From: Devriesea agamarum
GTDB lineage: Bacteria > Actinomycetota > Actinomycetes > Actinomycetales > Dermabacteraceae
Reading direction: 5' to 3'
DNA length: 64,000 bases
Assembly: GCF_900070355.1 (NCBI RefSeq)
Contig: NZ_LN849456.1
Location: 2,588,238 to 2,652,237 of the forward strand
The notes beneath the pieces were generated by a model. It was not told the origin of the DNA and did no database searches. It saw only the letters and a list, made by a program, of their open reading frames with translations. Shown here in pieces: positions 23,814 to 35,954 of the stretch (its first letter is position 1; each line of letters opens with the position of its first letter). A program made the translations under genes and the position numbers.

Positions 23814-24927
23814 CGTCGGCGGCAGACGGCGCATCGGGCTTGGAGCCGGCGGACTGCCGTTCAGTTGGCGTGCGATGAGCCGATTGCCGATCAGACTTAC
23901 GTTTAGCCAATTGCCGGTCGGTAACATGCTGTTTACTTAGTGCATCGTCAGCTGTGTTAGACCTGGCCGGCGGCTTCTTTAAGAAGCCGGCGATTCGCTT
24001 CGTGCGGTATGCCTTGACGACTTCCAGCAAAATTCCCGACACGATCAGCGCGATAACCACCGCTACCACGAGGGGTGGGTAGTCATCCCCGTTCCACCAG
24101 AAATACACGTACGGGGCTACGAAAGTCACCACGGTGACAACCATGCCAGTTATTCGCACCGGAAGGTTCTTGCCAGTGATTGCTGCCAAGAGACCCCAGG
24201 TGTAGGGGATAGCGGTAATCAGATCGATTGCCCACAGCATCAGCAGTGACCCCTGAAACTCGGGCACAAAAGTCACCGGAAGTGCGCGCAGCGCTGAATA
24301 CACGAGCACAATGAGGTACGCGAAGAAATTGGGGTTGCGCAGGATCCGGGAGACGGCGCTGCGGTGACGGATAGGAACCCCGGCGTCGGATAGCTTCGCG
24401 GCGTGAGCTCTGGGGATGCGCAGGGTATCCACCCCGTGCAGACTCGCGCTGATCTCCTCACGTTCGGGACTATGCGGTTTCACGAGCTCCAGGGCGAGCG
24501 CGCTCGGTTTGATCGCGAGCGGAACCTGACCGTCACGCTGGGGGCCGACGCGTCTGACTGTGCCGCGACCAAACCGAGCCTGCCAGGCGTTTGCTTGACC
24601 GGTCGGAAGCGCCGCGAGCCACACCAAAACCCCGTCCTTTAACGCGGCATATAGCGCGGAGGAAAACTCGCGGAAGCGCTTGAGGGACAGGTCTGGTTGG
24701 CTCTCGGGTGGACAGCTTTGACCTCGGGTGCGGCTGGGGGCTTCATCGGTGTCGGACGCTTTAACTGTTTGCCGTAAATCGGAAGGGTTGAGCTCGACCA
24801 GCATCGGGCATTCCCGCACATTGCGGGTCGTTAAAGAGGTTAATAGTGGGGTGCCAGCGGCATCGGACAGCGCTCCGGGAGATATTACGAAGCGGTCGAC
24901 AATGTCGAGATGAGAAAGTGATGGCAC
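23755..24927 (-). CDS. Membrane protein of unknown function with cytoplasmic N-terminal and basic C-terminal tails
   Basis: About 390 residues if the GTG at 24927 is the start; a longer frame would run into the divergent thiol peroxidase gene. The N-terminal 190 residues are soluble and of unknown fold. Four hydrophobic segments follow (around residues 205-225, 235-255, 265-290 and 300-320: [38 protein letters not shown] and others). The last 80 residues are basic and disordered (repeated S-K/R/P-D-R-Q patterns). The end overlaps the phosphatidylcholine synthase gene by 59 bases tail-to-tail. No family recognised; no ribosome binding site is visible, so the transcript may be leaderless. Confidence 0.6.
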   Translation of the reverse strand: MPSLSHLDIVDRFVISPGALSDAAGTPLLTSLTTRNVRECPMLVELNPSDLRQTVKASDTDEAPSRTRGQSCPPESQPDLSLKRFREFSSALYAALKDGVLVWLAALPTGQANAWQARFGRGTVRRVGPQRDGQVPLAIKPSALALELVKPHSPEREEISASLHGVDTLRIPRAHAAKLSDAGVPIRHRSAVSRILRNPNFFAYLIVLVYSALRALPVTFVPEFQGSLLMLWAIDLITAIPYTWGLLAAITGKNLPVRITGMVVTVVTFVAPYVYFWWNGDDYPPLVVAVVIALIVSGILLEVVKAYRTKRIAGFLKKPPARSNTADDALSKQHVTDRQLAKRKSDRQSAHRTPTERQSAGSKPDAPSAADVRRQAKSSPVPRRAGSSTH

Positions 24928-25011
24928 ACAGGCAAGTTTAGTAACACGCGGGACGTGGACTGTGGACGGCCTGCCCTTGTGGCGATGGCAGATTCTGGCG
25001 AGGATGGGTGT

Positions 25012-25512
25012 ATGGCTGACATTACTTTGCGAGGAAAACCGGTGACGACCACGGGATATCTTCCTGAGGTTGGGCACATCGCTCCATCTTTTACCTTGGT
25101 AGGTGCGGACCTCGGGGACGTGCGCGACGAGGACTACCGAGGTCAACGTCTCATCCTGAACGTCTTCCCCAGCATTGATACCGGCATCTGCGCCACGAGC
25201 GTGCGGAAGTTTAACGAGCTGGCTGCGTCGCTAGAGAACACCGTCGTGATCTGTGTGTCGGCGGATCTTCCGTTCGCGCAGGCTCGGTTCTGCGGCGCTG
25301 AAGGCATCGACAACGTCGTGGTTGGATCCACGTTCAGGTCGACCTTCGGTCGCGACTATGGAGTGCAGTTCGCTGACGGTCCGATGGCTGGTTTGTGCTC
25401 GCGCGCGGTGGTGGTTCTGGACTCAGATCGCCGGGTGCTGCACGCTGAGCAGGTGCCCGAGATTGGGCAGGAACCGAATTACGACGCAGCTCTGGCCGCG
25501 CTGTCTAAGTAG
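25012..25512 (+). CDS. tpx: Thiol peroxidase (Tpx), atypical 2-Cys peroxiredoxin
   Basis: 166-residue cytoplasmic peroxidase that reduces hydrogen peroxide and alkyl hydroperoxides using thioredoxin. The peroxidatic motif is [16 protein letters not shown] (Thr three residues before the active Cys) and the resolving Cys lies in [15 protein letters not shown], both diagnostic for Tpx. The C-terminal [27 protein letters not shown] is also typical. The start at 25012 gives the usual Tpx length; upstream frame extension is not expected. Single gene, ending at a bidirectional terminator. Confidence 0.95.
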   Translation: MADITLRGKPVTTTGYLPEVGHIAPSFTLVGADLGDVRDEDYRGQRLILNVFPSIDTGICATSVRKFNELAASLENTVVICVSADLPFAQARFCGAEGIDNVVVGSTFRSTFGRDYGVQFADGPMAGLCSRAVVVLDSDRRVLHAEQVPEIGQEPNYDAALAALSK

Positions 25513-25528
25513 GCGATGCCTGGAGCAT

Positions 25529-25561
25529 GAGGAGCCTGGCGATAAAACCGCCAGGCTCCTC
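25529..25561. terminator. Bidirectional terminator between tpx and icd
   Basis: GAGGAGCCTGGCG (25529-25541) is the exact complement of 25549-25561; loop ATAAAAC. It lies 16 bases past tpx and 14 bases past icd, which converge. Confidence 0.75.
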
Positions 25562-25575
25562 AGCGACCAGATTCC

Positions 25576-27819
<2,244 letters not shown>

Positions 27820-27970
27820 ACTCGGGGTAGCTCCCTTGGTGCGGGTGTAGCTCGGTTGGCGCCGAACCAATTTATCTTGACATCAAGACTACCTGAGTGT
27901 GCGCGGTCTCGCAGCCGGCCCTAAATCACCGATGCGATTGCGCGAGATTAGCTCTTGAAGGAGAGCGAGA

Positions 27971-29830
27971 TTAATCCTCGGGGTAGAGCGAGCGCACCGT
28001 ATCCGCGTACTTTTCCAACACGATGCCGCGCCGAACCTTCATCGTCGCCGTCATCTCACCGGAATCAATATCGAGCTCATGGGTGAGAATCGCAAAACGC
28101 TTCACCGTCTCCCAGCGGGCCAACCTGCTATTAGCGATCGCAACATACTTTTCAATGGAGGCGTGGATCTGGGGCATCTGCGTGAGCTCTTCGTACGAAG
28201 CATCAGGATGCCCGTGTCGTTTGCCCCAGGTGAGCAGCGAATTTTGATCCAACGTGAGCAGCGCTGAAATGTACTTGCGGCCCTCACCGACCACCACGGC
28301 CTGCGACAGGTACGGGCAGGCCGCCATCAGCGCCGACTCGACTTCGGCAGGAGATACGTACTTGCCGCCAGAGGTCTTAATGAGGTCCTTTTTACGGTCG
28401 GTAATCGTCAGCGTGCCGTCATCGGCCAGGGTGCCGATATCACCCGTGTGCAGCCAACCATCCTTCAACACGTCCGCGGTGAGCTCCGGGGCTTTGTAGT
28501 ATCCGCGCATGATGCCGGGGCCGCGCACGAGAATCTCGCCGTCGTCTGCGATCCGCACGGTGGAACCCGGCGCCACCTTCCCGACGGTGCCAAACTGCGG
28601 CTCCCACGGCTTAGAGAAAAAGGTGACCGCGCACGACTCTGTCACACCGTACCCTTCGACCAGCAAAATGTTTGCCGCATGGAACCAGCGCTGGATGCGC
28701 GGCGACAGCTTCGCAGAACCCGAAATGAAGTAGCGCAAACGGCCACCCATCATGGATCGCAGCGTAGAAAACACCAGTCGATCCGCAATCTTTTCCTCAA
28801 GTCGCAGCATAAACGGGGGACGCCGATGGTGCAGCCGGTAGGGGCTGGTGCGGGCGCCCACGGCGAAGGCCCAATGGGATAGACGGTGCTTAATCCCACC
28901 CTTGGGGAACTTCGTAATGACCGCCGCGCGCACCTTCTCAAAGATCCTGGGGACCCCGCACATGGCGGTGGGACGGACCACCTGGAGGTTGTCGAAAATT
29001 TTGTCCACGCGGCCGTCAATTGCGGTAACGGCGCCGTGAGACATCGCGATCAGGTTCAGGCATTTGCCGAAAGCATGTGACAGCGGCAGCCACACAAAAT
29101 GCACGTCGCTTTCATCCAACAGCCCCAAGGTGTGCCAGGCAGCGGCCTGATACAGCCAAGCATCGTGGGTAATCTCGACGCCTTTAGGACGACCAGTCGT
29201 GCCGGACGTGTAAATAAGCGTCGCTAAATCGTCGGGCCCGGTGCGGTCAATGCGTTCGCGCACGCAGGACGGATTCTCGGCCAGGTAGGCGCGCCCCTCC
29301 TGTTCCAGCTGAGACCACGCAATGACCCGGGGGTCACTTTCCTCCACCGATCCTCTCAGGAGCACGATAGTTTCTAGAGCCGATGACTGACCGCTCGCAT
29401 CCGCAGACAGCATCCGCTCAAGAATCTCCGGGTTCTCAGCGATAGCGAACCGGGCTTCTGAATGCTCGAGGATGTAGGCGTAATCGTCTTCGCGAGCGTT
29501 GGGGTAAATCGTGGTGGTAATACCGCCGATGCAGTTGTTCGCGAAATCGGATACCACCCACTCGATACGCGTTGAGGAAGCGATGGCGAGCCGGTCACCC
29601 TGATTGAGACCCTGGGCAATCAAACCGGCAGCCATTGTGTGACACCATCGGCGGAAATCCGCCCAGGTCATCGACTTCCAGTTGTCGTCTTCGTCGGGGA
29701 ACATCCAGCCGATGGCGTCGGGGGTGGAGTCCGGTTTGTCATCGAGGGCAACGCCAATTGACGGGAATCGTCCCTCGATAATGCGAATTTTCTCGTCGCT
29801 CAGCGTGGAGGTATCAAGTGGAACGGGCAC
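27971..29830 (-). CDS. fadD: Long-chain acyl-CoA synthetase (AMP-forming)
   Basis: Activates fatty acids with ATP and CoA, cytoplasmic or membrane-peripheral, about 619 residues. AMP-binding motif TLIYTSGTTGRPKGVEITH (near residue 185), then YGVTES, the TGDIG hinge region (GWLHTGDIGTLADDGTL) and ITDRKKDLIKTSGGKYVSP with the adenylation-domain linker; the C-terminal lysine region is FAILTHELDIDSGEMTATMKVRR, as in the FAA1/FadD15-type synthetases. I place the start at the GTG 29830, ten bases after the pfkA stop and with AGGAT upstream, which makes it the second gene of a pfkA-fadD pair. A longer frame to 29866 overlaps pfkA. Confidence 0.92.
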   Translation of the reverse strand: MPVPLDTSTLSDEKIRIIEGRFPSIGVALDDKPDSTPDAIGWMFPDEDDNWKSMTWADFRRWCHTMAAGLIAQGLNQGDRLAIASSTRIEWVVSDFANNCIGGITTTIYPNAREDDYAYILEHSEARFAIAENPEILERMLSADASGQSSALETIVLLRGSVEESDPRVIAWSQLEQEGRAYLAENPSCVRERIDRTGPDDLATLIYTSGTTGRPKGVEITHDAWLYQAAAWHTLGLLDESDVHFVWLPLSHAFGKCLNLIAMSHGAVTAIDGRVDKIFDNLQVVRPTAMCGVPRIFEKVRAAVITKFPKGGIKHRLSHWAFAVGARTSPYRLHHRRPPFMLRLEEKIADRLVFSTLRSMMGGRLRYFISGSAKLSPRIQRWFHAANILLVEGYGVTESCAVTFFSKPWEPQFGTVGKVAPGSTVRIADDGEILVRGPGIMRGYYKAPELTADVLKDGWLHTGDIGTLADDGTLTITDRKKDLIKTSGGKYVSPAEVESALMAACPYLSQAVVVGEGRKYISALLTLDQNSLLTWGKRHGHPDASYEELTQMPQIHASIEKYVAIANSRLARWETVKRFAILTHELDIDSGEMTATMKVRRGIVLEKYADTVRSLYPED

Positions 29831-29840
29831 GCTTTGGATC

Positions 29841-30869
29841 CTAGCCGAACAGGACTTTTGCTTCATCCCAACGCGACTTGGGCACCTTCTTCACGTTGTC
29901 CAAAGCGTCGGTGAACGGCACGGTCACGATGTCGGTCCCGCGCAGAGCCACCATTTTCCCGAAGTGGTTTTTGTGAGCCAGATCTACCGCCGCCATGCCG
30001 AGCCGGGTCGCCAGCACCCGGTCGTACGCGGTCGGTTCGCCGCCGCGCTGAATGTGCCCGAGCACGGTCGACCGCGATTCGATGCCGAGACGCTCTTCGA
30101 TGATCGGAGCTAGCGTGGTCGCAATACCTCCGAAGCGGGGGCGGCCAAACTCGTCGAGTTCGTAATGGCCAAATTCGTCCCCTGAATCCTTGGGGACGAA
30201 CCCTTCGGCAACCACAACCAATGGTGCGCGGCCACGATCCCATGCCGACTGGACATATTCACAGATTTGGTCAACGGACAGCGGAAATTCGGGAATGCAG
30301 ATGACGTGGGCGCCGGCCGCCATCCCGGCGTGCAGGGCGATCCAGCCGACTGATCGCCCCATGACCTCGGCGACCATGCAGCGGTGGTGGGAATCGCCCG
30401 TCATCCGCAACCGGTCGAGTGCTTCGGTTGCGACCTCGACCCCGGTGTTAAACCCGAAGGTGTAGTCGGTCGCGTCGAGATCGTTATCAACCGTTTTGGG
30501 CACGCCGACCACCGGTACGCCTGCCTCGAAGAGACGATTGGCTGTGTACAGGGTTCCGTCTCCACCGATGGCGATCAGAGCATCAACCTCGTGGCGTTCC
30601 ATGTTTTTCAGCACCAGTTCAGCGCCGCCAGACCCATCTTTGAAAGGGTTGGAGCGGGACGTGCCGAGGATGGTGCCACCGATCCGTCCGATACCGCGCA
30701 CACGATGGCGGGGTAACTGGATGAAGTTATCTTCGAGCACGCCGCGCCAGCCATCGCGATAACCGATGAACTCGTTTTCGTAGACCATGGTCCCTTTGAG
30801 GACGGCGCCGCGAATCACGGCGTTCAGGCCCGGGCAGTCGCCACCAGAGGTGAGGATGCCGATCTTCAT
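29841..30869 (-). CDS. pfkA: 6-phosphofructokinase, actinobacterial mixed-signature type
   Basis: Glycolytic kinase of 342 residues. N-terminal TSGGDCPGLNAVIRG and the catalytic PKTVDNDL are intact, with Asp128 as general base. Residue 105 is Gly (GGDGT), as in ATP-dependent enzymes, but residue 125 is Lys (VPKTVDND), as in pyrophosphate-dependent enzymes. This Gly-Lys combination is known for the group III enzymes of Actinomycetota, most of which use ATP (from memory), so the phosphate donor should not be assumed from one residue alone. The fadD gene follows by ten bases. Confidence 0.93.
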   Translation of the reverse strand: MKIGILTSGGDCPGLNAVIRGAVLKGTMVYENEFIGYRDGWRGVLEDNFIQLPRHRVRGIGRIGGTILGTSRSNPFKDGSGGAELVLKNMERHEVDALIAIGGDGTLYTANRLFEAGVPVVGVPKTVDNDLDATDYTFGFNTGVEVATEALDRLRMTGDSHHRCMVAEVMGRSVGWIALHAGMAAGAHVICIPEFPLSVDQICEYVQSAWDRGRAPLVVVAEGFVPKDSGDEFGHYELDEFGRPRFGGIATTLAPIIEERLGIESRSTVLGHIQRGGEPTAYDRVLATRLGMAAVDLAHKNHFGKMVALRGTDIVTVPFTDALDNVKKVPKSRWDEAKVLFG

Positions 30870-31043
30870 GCTGTTCCCTTTCCGCAGATGGCCAGGCGGG
30901 GTGTGCCCTCCATGGTCATGGTGTGGTCAGTGTTCGATGCCGGTCGGGCACAGCGTTGGACCCGTTCCGCAGTGTATCGGTGATCGATAAGGACACCTTG
31001 TAGGGTTCAACGCTGCGGCCCAACCGTGCGATGAGGCGTGAGG

Positions 31044-31119
31044 CCTTAGAGCTCCGGCATTGCGATAGAGCTCGGGTGTTGCCTTAGAGCTCCGGCATCG
31101 CGGTAGAGCTCAGGCGTTG
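31044..31119. repeat. Two tandem 38-base repeats at the 3' end of pgi
   Basis: Units 31044-31081 and 31082-31119 match at 34 of 38 positions. Each holds two GAGCTC hexamers about 13 bases apart, which can pair to form a short stem, so the array could form two tandem hairpins in the pgi message. The second unit covers the pgi stop codon at 31110. Confidence 0.6.
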
Positions 31120-32843
31120 CGATGCGCCCGGTAGTACTCGATGAGGGCGGTGGTGGAGGAGTCTTCCCCGTCCAACGCTCCTGGTTCACCGGCAACCGCC
31201 GGGGTGAGCTTCTTCGCCAGTTGCTTACCCAGTTCCACGCCCCACTGGTCGAAGGAATTAATGCCCCAGACGGCACCTTCGACGAAGGTGATGTGCTCGT
31301 ACAGGGCGATCAGCTGTCCCAGGGTCTCAGGGGTGAGCGCAGGGGCCATGATCGAGGTGGTCGGGCGGTCCCCGGAGAACATTCGGGCCGGAACCAGAGA
31401 GCCTTCGGTGCCTTCGCTGCGCACTTCCTCCTCAGTTTTGCCAAAGGCTAGCGCTTTGGTCTGAGCGAAGAAGTTCGCAAGGAACAGCTCGTGCACATCC
31501 ACGCCGTCGTCTTTCAGATCGTGGACGGGGTTGGCGAACGCGATGAAATCGGCCGGGATTAACCGGGTTCCCTGGTGAATCAGCTGATAGAAAGCGTGCT
31601 GACCGTTGGTTCCGGGTTCTCCCCAGAACACTTCCCCGGTCTCCGTGACGACAGGAGAGCCATCCCACCGCACGGACTTGCCGTTGGACTCCATCGTGAG
31701 CTGCTGAAGATACGCAGGGAAGCGGTGCAGGTACTGGCAGTAGGGCAAAATCGCATGGGTTTCGGCTTCCAGGAAGTTCACGTTCCACACGTTCAGCATG
31801 CCCATGAGCAGGGGAACGTTAGTCTCAGCCGGAGCGGTGCGGAAGTGCTCATCCATGGCGTGGAACCCGGCGAGTAGCCGAGCGAACACCTCGGGTCCAA
31901 AGACAGTTGCGAGCACGGTTCCAATGGCCGAATCCACCGAATAGCGGCCACCGACCCAGTTCCAGAAACCGAACGTGTTGCGCGGGTCGATGCCGAACTC
32001 TTCGACTTTGTCGAGCGCTGTCGAGACGGCGACAAAGTGCTTCGCGACGGCCAGACGGGATGTGTCGTCGGCGAGGTCATCCTGCGCCGTAGTGAGCACG
32101 CCGCGCTCGCGCAGTGCATCAAGCAGCCATGCCCGTACCAGGCGGGCATTGGTTAAGGTCTCCAGGGTGGTGAAGGTCTTGGATGCGACGATCACCAGGG
32201 TGGTTTCGGGGTCGAGGTCACGCACTGTTTCCCCGACGTCGGTCGGATCGATATTGGAGATGAAGCGCGCGCTGAGCCCCTCTTGAGCGTAGGGACGAAG
32301 TGCTTCGTACACCATGACTGGCCCGAGATCAGAGCCGCCGATACCGATGTTGACCACTGTTTCAATGCGTTTGCCGGTGATACCGGTCCATTCGCCGGAG
32401 CGCACCTTAATGGCAAACTCGTAGACGCGGTTCAGGGTGGCGTGCACATCCTCATCGACGTTCTGGCCATCCACTGTGAGCGGATCAGTGGCCTTTGCTG
32501 GACGCCGCAAAGCGGTGTGTAAAACTGCTCGGTCTTCAGTGGTATTGATGTGGGCGCCAGCGAACATTGCGTCCCGGCGTTCGAGGACACCTGTGTCTTC
32601 GGCAAGACGCAGTAACAGTGCTACGGTCTCGTCGGTGATCAGATTCTTCGACAGGTCCACGTGTAAATCAGCGGCGTCGAAGGTGAGGCGGGCGGCACGC
32701 TCGGGGTCGGCCGCGAACCATTCGCGCAAGCTACCGTCGAGATTTTCATCGTGCTCTTCGAGAGCGGCCCAGGCCGGAGTGGAGGTGGGGTCAACCGGGG
32801 ATGCGGCGGGATCGTACGAGCTGGAAGAAGTGGTGTCGGTCAT
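31110..32843 (-). CDS. pgi: Glucose-6-phosphate isomerase
   Basis: Interconverts glucose 6-phosphate and fructose 6-phosphate in the cytoplasm; 577 residues. Signature 1 is [16 protein letters not shown], the phosphate-binding [10 protein letters not shown] is present, and signature 2 ends in [10 protein letters not shown] (VGGRYS); the catalytic region [13 protein letters not shown] and the C-terminal [15 protein letters not shown] are intact. The first 20 residues are a Ser/Asp/Pro-rich extension. ATG 32843 is chosen because upstream sequence is not conserved protein; no clear ribosome binding site. It is divergent from the oligopeptide transporter. Confidence 0.95.
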   Translation of the reverse strand: MTDTTSSSSYDPAASPVDPTSTPAWAALEEHDENLDGSLREWFAADPERAARLTFDAADLHVDLSKNLITDETVALLLRLAEDTGVLERRDAMFAGAHINTTEDRAVLHTALRRPAKATDPLTVDGQNVDEDVHATLNRVYEFAIKVRSGEWTGITGKRIETVVNIGIGGSDLGPVMVYEALRPYAQEGLSARFISNIDPTDVGETVRDLDPETTLVIVASKTFTTLETLTNARLVRAWLLDALRERGVLTTAQDDLADDTSRLAVAKHFVAVSTALDKVEEFGIDPRNTFGFWNWVGGRYSVDSAIGTVLATVFGPEVFARLLAGFHAMDEHFRTAPAETNVPLLMGMLNVWNVNFLEAETHAILPYCQYLHRFPAYLQQLTMESNGKSVRWDGSPVVTETGEVFWGEPGTNGQHAFYQLIHQGTRLIPADFIAFANPVHDLKDDGVDVHELFLANFFAQTKALAFGKTEEEVRSEGTEGSLVPARMFSGDRPTTSIMAPALTPETLGQLIALYEHITFVEGAVWGINSFDQWGVELGKQLAKKLTPAVAGEPGALDGEDSSTTALIEYYRAHRNA

Positions 32844-33216
32844 GCATTCATTGTGCCCTGGCAGTTCGAGGATGTGCTGAGCAGGTATCAGGAGGTCAGG
32901 TCCCATCCCGTGTGAGCAGGCACGTTGCAGGTAGGGTGCACGGCTAGCTGCGAAGGGGAAGACAGCCCGATGAGTGTGGAAAACGTCGGTGGTGGGGGCC
33001 TGTCCGCTTCTAGGTGAGCACAACCACAGGAAAGAACCGCTATATCTCACAAATTTTTTGAGAAAAGAGAACGGATTCCAAATTGTTACCGAAAAAATTG
33101 CGGGCATTGAGCATCTAGATGTCACACTCTTGGGTAACCCTGCGTATACCGGTGGGAAACATGCCCGCCTGGCACTGACGCGGGCCTCCTCATCCACAAC
33201 TTTAAGGGGCGGACAT
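32844..33216. promoter_or_regulatory. Divergent promoter region between pgi and the oligopeptide operon
   Basis: 373 bases without a gene. It has an A/T-rich run (33045-33105) that probably carries the rightward promoter, and AAGGGGCGG just before the lipoprotein start. No operator recognised. Confidence 0.4.
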
Positions 33217-34839
33217 ATGGCATTGTCACGGCGGAAACTCATGGTGGGCGCGATTGCTGCGCCTGGACTCGCTTTTACTCTTGCAGCCTGTGGCACATCC
33301 ACAAGCAGCGATAGCGGTGTCGTTCTCGCCAACGGCACCGAACCAGAGAATCCTCTGGTTCCCACCAACACCAACGAGGTGGGCGGCGGTCGCGTGGTCA
33401 CGAGCGTCTTTGCCGGTCTTGTGTATTACGACGACAAAGGCAAGGTGCACAGCGATGTGGCCGAGTCCATCGAGTCGCAGGACAAGCAGACCTGGACGAT
33501 CAAGGCGAAGAAGGATCAGGTCTTCAGCGATGGCTCCCCGGTCACCGCTAAGTCCTTCGTTGATGCCTGGAACTTTGGGGCGCTATCAACTAATGCCCAG
33601 AAGTCCTCCAGCCACTTCGACCCGATCGAAGGTTTCGAGGCGGTCGCCCCAGCTGAGGGTGATCCCACTGCCAAAGAAATGTCAGGGCTGAAGGTTGTCG
33701 ATGACCACACCTTCACCGTCAAGCTGGTTTCCCCGCAGTCCGACTTCCCCAAACGACTTGGTTACACCGCTTATTCGCCAATGCCCGAATCGGCCTTTAA
33801 GGATATGAAGGCGTACGGCGAAAAGCCGGTAGGTAACGGCCCGTATGTCGTGGAAACCTGGGACCACCAAAAGCAGATTGTGTTGGTTCCCAATGAGAAG
33901 TACAACGGTCCGCGTAAGCCGAAGAACAAGGGCCTCACCTTTGTGTTCTATTCCGATCCGGAGACCATGTACAACGACCTTCAGTCCGGCGGCGTAGATG
34001 TGGTGGATCAGATTCCCAACAGCCAACTGGCCACGTTCAAGCAGGATCTCGGCGACCGTGCGGTCAACGATCCGGGTTCTTTGTTCCAGTCGTTCACCGT
34101 CGCTCAGAACGATCCAAACTTCAGCGGTGAGGCCGGTAAACTTCGCCGAAAAGCGCTGTCCATGGCGATTAACCGCGAAGAAATCTGCACCAAGCTGTTC
34201 CACAACACTCGCACCCCGGCCACCGACTTCGTTCCGCCGACCATTGAGGGCGGTGGAAGCACAGATATCCCCGGTCGCGAAGTCCTGACCTACGACAAGG
34301 CCAAAGCGCAGGACCTGTGGAAGCAGGCCGAGGCGATTCAGCCGTTCAAGGCTCCGTTCACCCTCGCCTACAACGCGGACGGTCCGCACAAAGACTGGGT
34401 CGAGGCAGTGTGCAATTCGATTAAGAACACCCTCGGCATTGATGCACAGCCCAAGCCGTACCCCGCGTTCGGTGAGTTCCGCAAGCAGATCACAGAACGG
34501 AAGATGACCGGCGGCTACCGGACCGGTTGGCAGGCCGACTACCCGTCGATCTACAACTTCCTGGCCCCGCTGTACTCCACCGCAGCAGCCGATGGGCGCG
34601 GAAGCAACGACGGCGATTACAAGAACCCCGAGTTCGACAAACTCATCGGCGAGGGGCTCGCCGCCACCGACGATAAGACAGCCATGGAGAAGTTCCGCGC
34701 CGCCGAAACGGTGCTGTTCGAGGACCTCCCGGCGATTCCCCTGTGGTACCAGAACTCTCTCGGCGGGTACTCCACCGCGGTGAAAGATGTTCGCTTCGGC
34801 TGGGACACCGTGCCGATTTACCAGGACGTCGCCAAGTAA
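33217..34839 (+). CDS. Oligopeptide ABC transporter substrate-binding lipoprotein (SBP_bac_5)
   Basis: 540-residue extracellular lipoprotein that captures peptides. The N-terminus [20 protein letters not shown] has a twin-arginine and ends in the lipobox LAAC (acylated Cys25), so it may be exported by Tat. The mature part shows family landmarks: [45 protein letters not shown] and the closing [15 protein letters not shown] 33217 is preceded by AAGGGGCGG; longer frames start in non-coding sequence. First gene of an operon with two permeases and a double ATPase; a large stem at 34884-34989 separates it from the rest, a usual way to keep the binding protein in excess. Confidence 0.94.
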   Translation: MALSRRKLMVGAIAAPGLAFTLAACGTSTSSDSGVVLANGTEPENPLVPTNTNEVGGGRVVTSVFAGLVYYDDKGKVHSDVAESIESQDKQTWTIKAKKDQVFSDGSPVTAKSFVDAWNFGALSTNAQKSSSHFDPIEGFEAVAPAEGDPTAKEMSGLKVVDDHTFTVKLVSPQSDFPKRLGYTAYSPMPESAFKDMKAYGEKPVGNGPYVVETWDHQKQIVLVPNEKYNGPRKPKNKGLTFVFYSDPETMYNDLQSGGVDVVDQIPNSQLATFKQDLGDRAVNDPGSLFQSFTVAQNDPNFSGEAGKLRRKALSMAINREEICTKLFHNTRTPATDFVPPTIEGGGSTDIPGREVLTYDKAKAQDLWKQAEAIQPFKAPFTLAYNADGPHKDWVEAVCNSIKNTLGIDAQPKPYPAFGEFRKQITERKMTGGYRTGWQADYPSIYNFLAPLYSTAAADGRGSNDGDYKNPEFDKLIGEGLAATDDKTAMEKFRAAETVLFEDLPAIPLWYQNSLGGYSTAVKDVRFGWDTVPIYQDVAK

Positions 34840-34883
34840 CTATCCGAACAGCGGTAAAGCTCTCGCGCTCGTGAAGAGCGTAT

Positions 34884-34989
34884 GCGCGGCGGCGGGGCGC
34901 CTTTGACGTGCCCCCTTGCACGAGTTTGGGACGGTAACGTCCGGATCTGATCTCGACCGGGGCCGCCCCGCCGCTGCGCTAGAGAGCTT
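34884..34989 (+). promoter_or_regulatory. Long-range intra-operon stem after the binding-protein gene
   Basis: Arms 34884-34899 and 34974-34989 are GC-only and complementary at 15 of 16 positions, enclosing 74 bases. Position between lipoprotein and permease genes fits partial termination or mRNA stabilisation. Confidence 0.5.
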
Positions 34990-35024
34990 TCTCGCCCGTT
35001 TCCTATGCCACCGGGAGGCACGAC

Positions 35025-35954
35025 GTGGTCTGGTACATCATCCGCCGCATCCTCCAGATGATCCCCGTTTTCCTCGGGGCTACCTTCATCATCTATGTCA
35101 TGGTCTTCGCCGTTCAGGGAGACCCCGTCGCTGCGCTCGGCGGCGACAAATCTCTGTCACCTGCTATTCAGGCGCAAATCAGACAGCAATACAACCTCGA
35201 TAAACCGTTCCTCGTGCAGTGGTTGCTGTACATCGGGAACGTTCTACAAGGCGACTTTGGGATGACGTTCTCCGGGCGTCCCATCATCGATGACATCGCA
35301 CGAGCATTCCCCACCACTGTTCGGCTCGCAATCATCGCGGTCGTCATCGAGACTATTTTTGGGGTTACCGCAGGCGTGATCGCAGGACTGCGCAAAGGCA
35401 CTTGGATCGACACCACGCTGCTAATGGTGTCCCTGCTGGTAATCGCGGTCCCTACCTTCGTCATCGGTTTCGTGGCCCAATTCTTCCTCGGCGTGAAGCT
35501 CGGGGTAGTGCCGATCAATGTCGGACGCGACCCCTCCTTTATGAACCTGCTGCTGCCCGGGTTCGTACTGGGTGCGGTGTCGTTCGCCTACGTGCTGCGG
35601 CTGACCCGCACCTCCATCGCTGAAACCGTGACCGCCGACCACGTGCGCACCGCCACCGCGAAAGGCCTAGGCCGCGGGGCCGTCGTATCCCGCCATATTC
35701 TGCGTAACTCCCTGATCCCGGTCGTCACCTTCGTCGGCGCCGACCTCGGGGCACTGATGGGCGGAGCGATCGTGACCGAAGGCATCTTCAATATCAACGG
35801 CATCGGATCAGAACTGTTCCACGCCATCGGTCACGGAGAGGCACCCAAGGTGGTCTCCATTGTGACGATGCTGGTCATCGTGTTCTTGATCGCCAACTTG
35901 ATCGTGGACCTGCTCTACGCCGTGCTCGACCCGAGGATCCGCTATGCACACTGA
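35025..35954 (+). CDS. Oligopeptide ABC transporter permease (OppB/DppB type)
   Basis: 309-residue inner-membrane subunit with six helices. N-terminal IIRRILQMIPVFLGATFIIYVM and the long loop with QYNLDKPFLVQWLLYI are typical of DppB. The EAA loop, which docks to the ATPase, reads RTATAKGLGRGAVVSRHILRN. GTG start at 35025, six bases after GGGAGG. The next permease gene overlaps its last 11 bases. Confidence 0.93.
   Translation: MVWYIIRRILQMIPVFLGATFIIYVMVFAVQGDPVAALGGDKSLSPAIQAQIRQQYNLDKPFLVQWLLYIGNVLQGDFGMTFSGRPIIDDIARAFPTTVRLAIIAVVIETIFGVTAGVIAGLRKGTWIDTTLLMVSLLVIAVPTFVIGFVAQFFLGVKLGVVPINVGRDPSFMNLLLPGFVLGAVSFAYVLRLTRTSIAETVTADHVRTATAKGLGRGAVVSRHILRNSLIPVVTFVGADLGALMGGAIVTEGIFNINGIGSELFHAIGHGEAPKVVSIVTMLVIVFLIANLIVDLLYAVLDPRIRYAH

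Noticed and set aside
31044..31119. CRISPR-like array
   Set aside because: Only two contiguous units without spacers; no cas genes.
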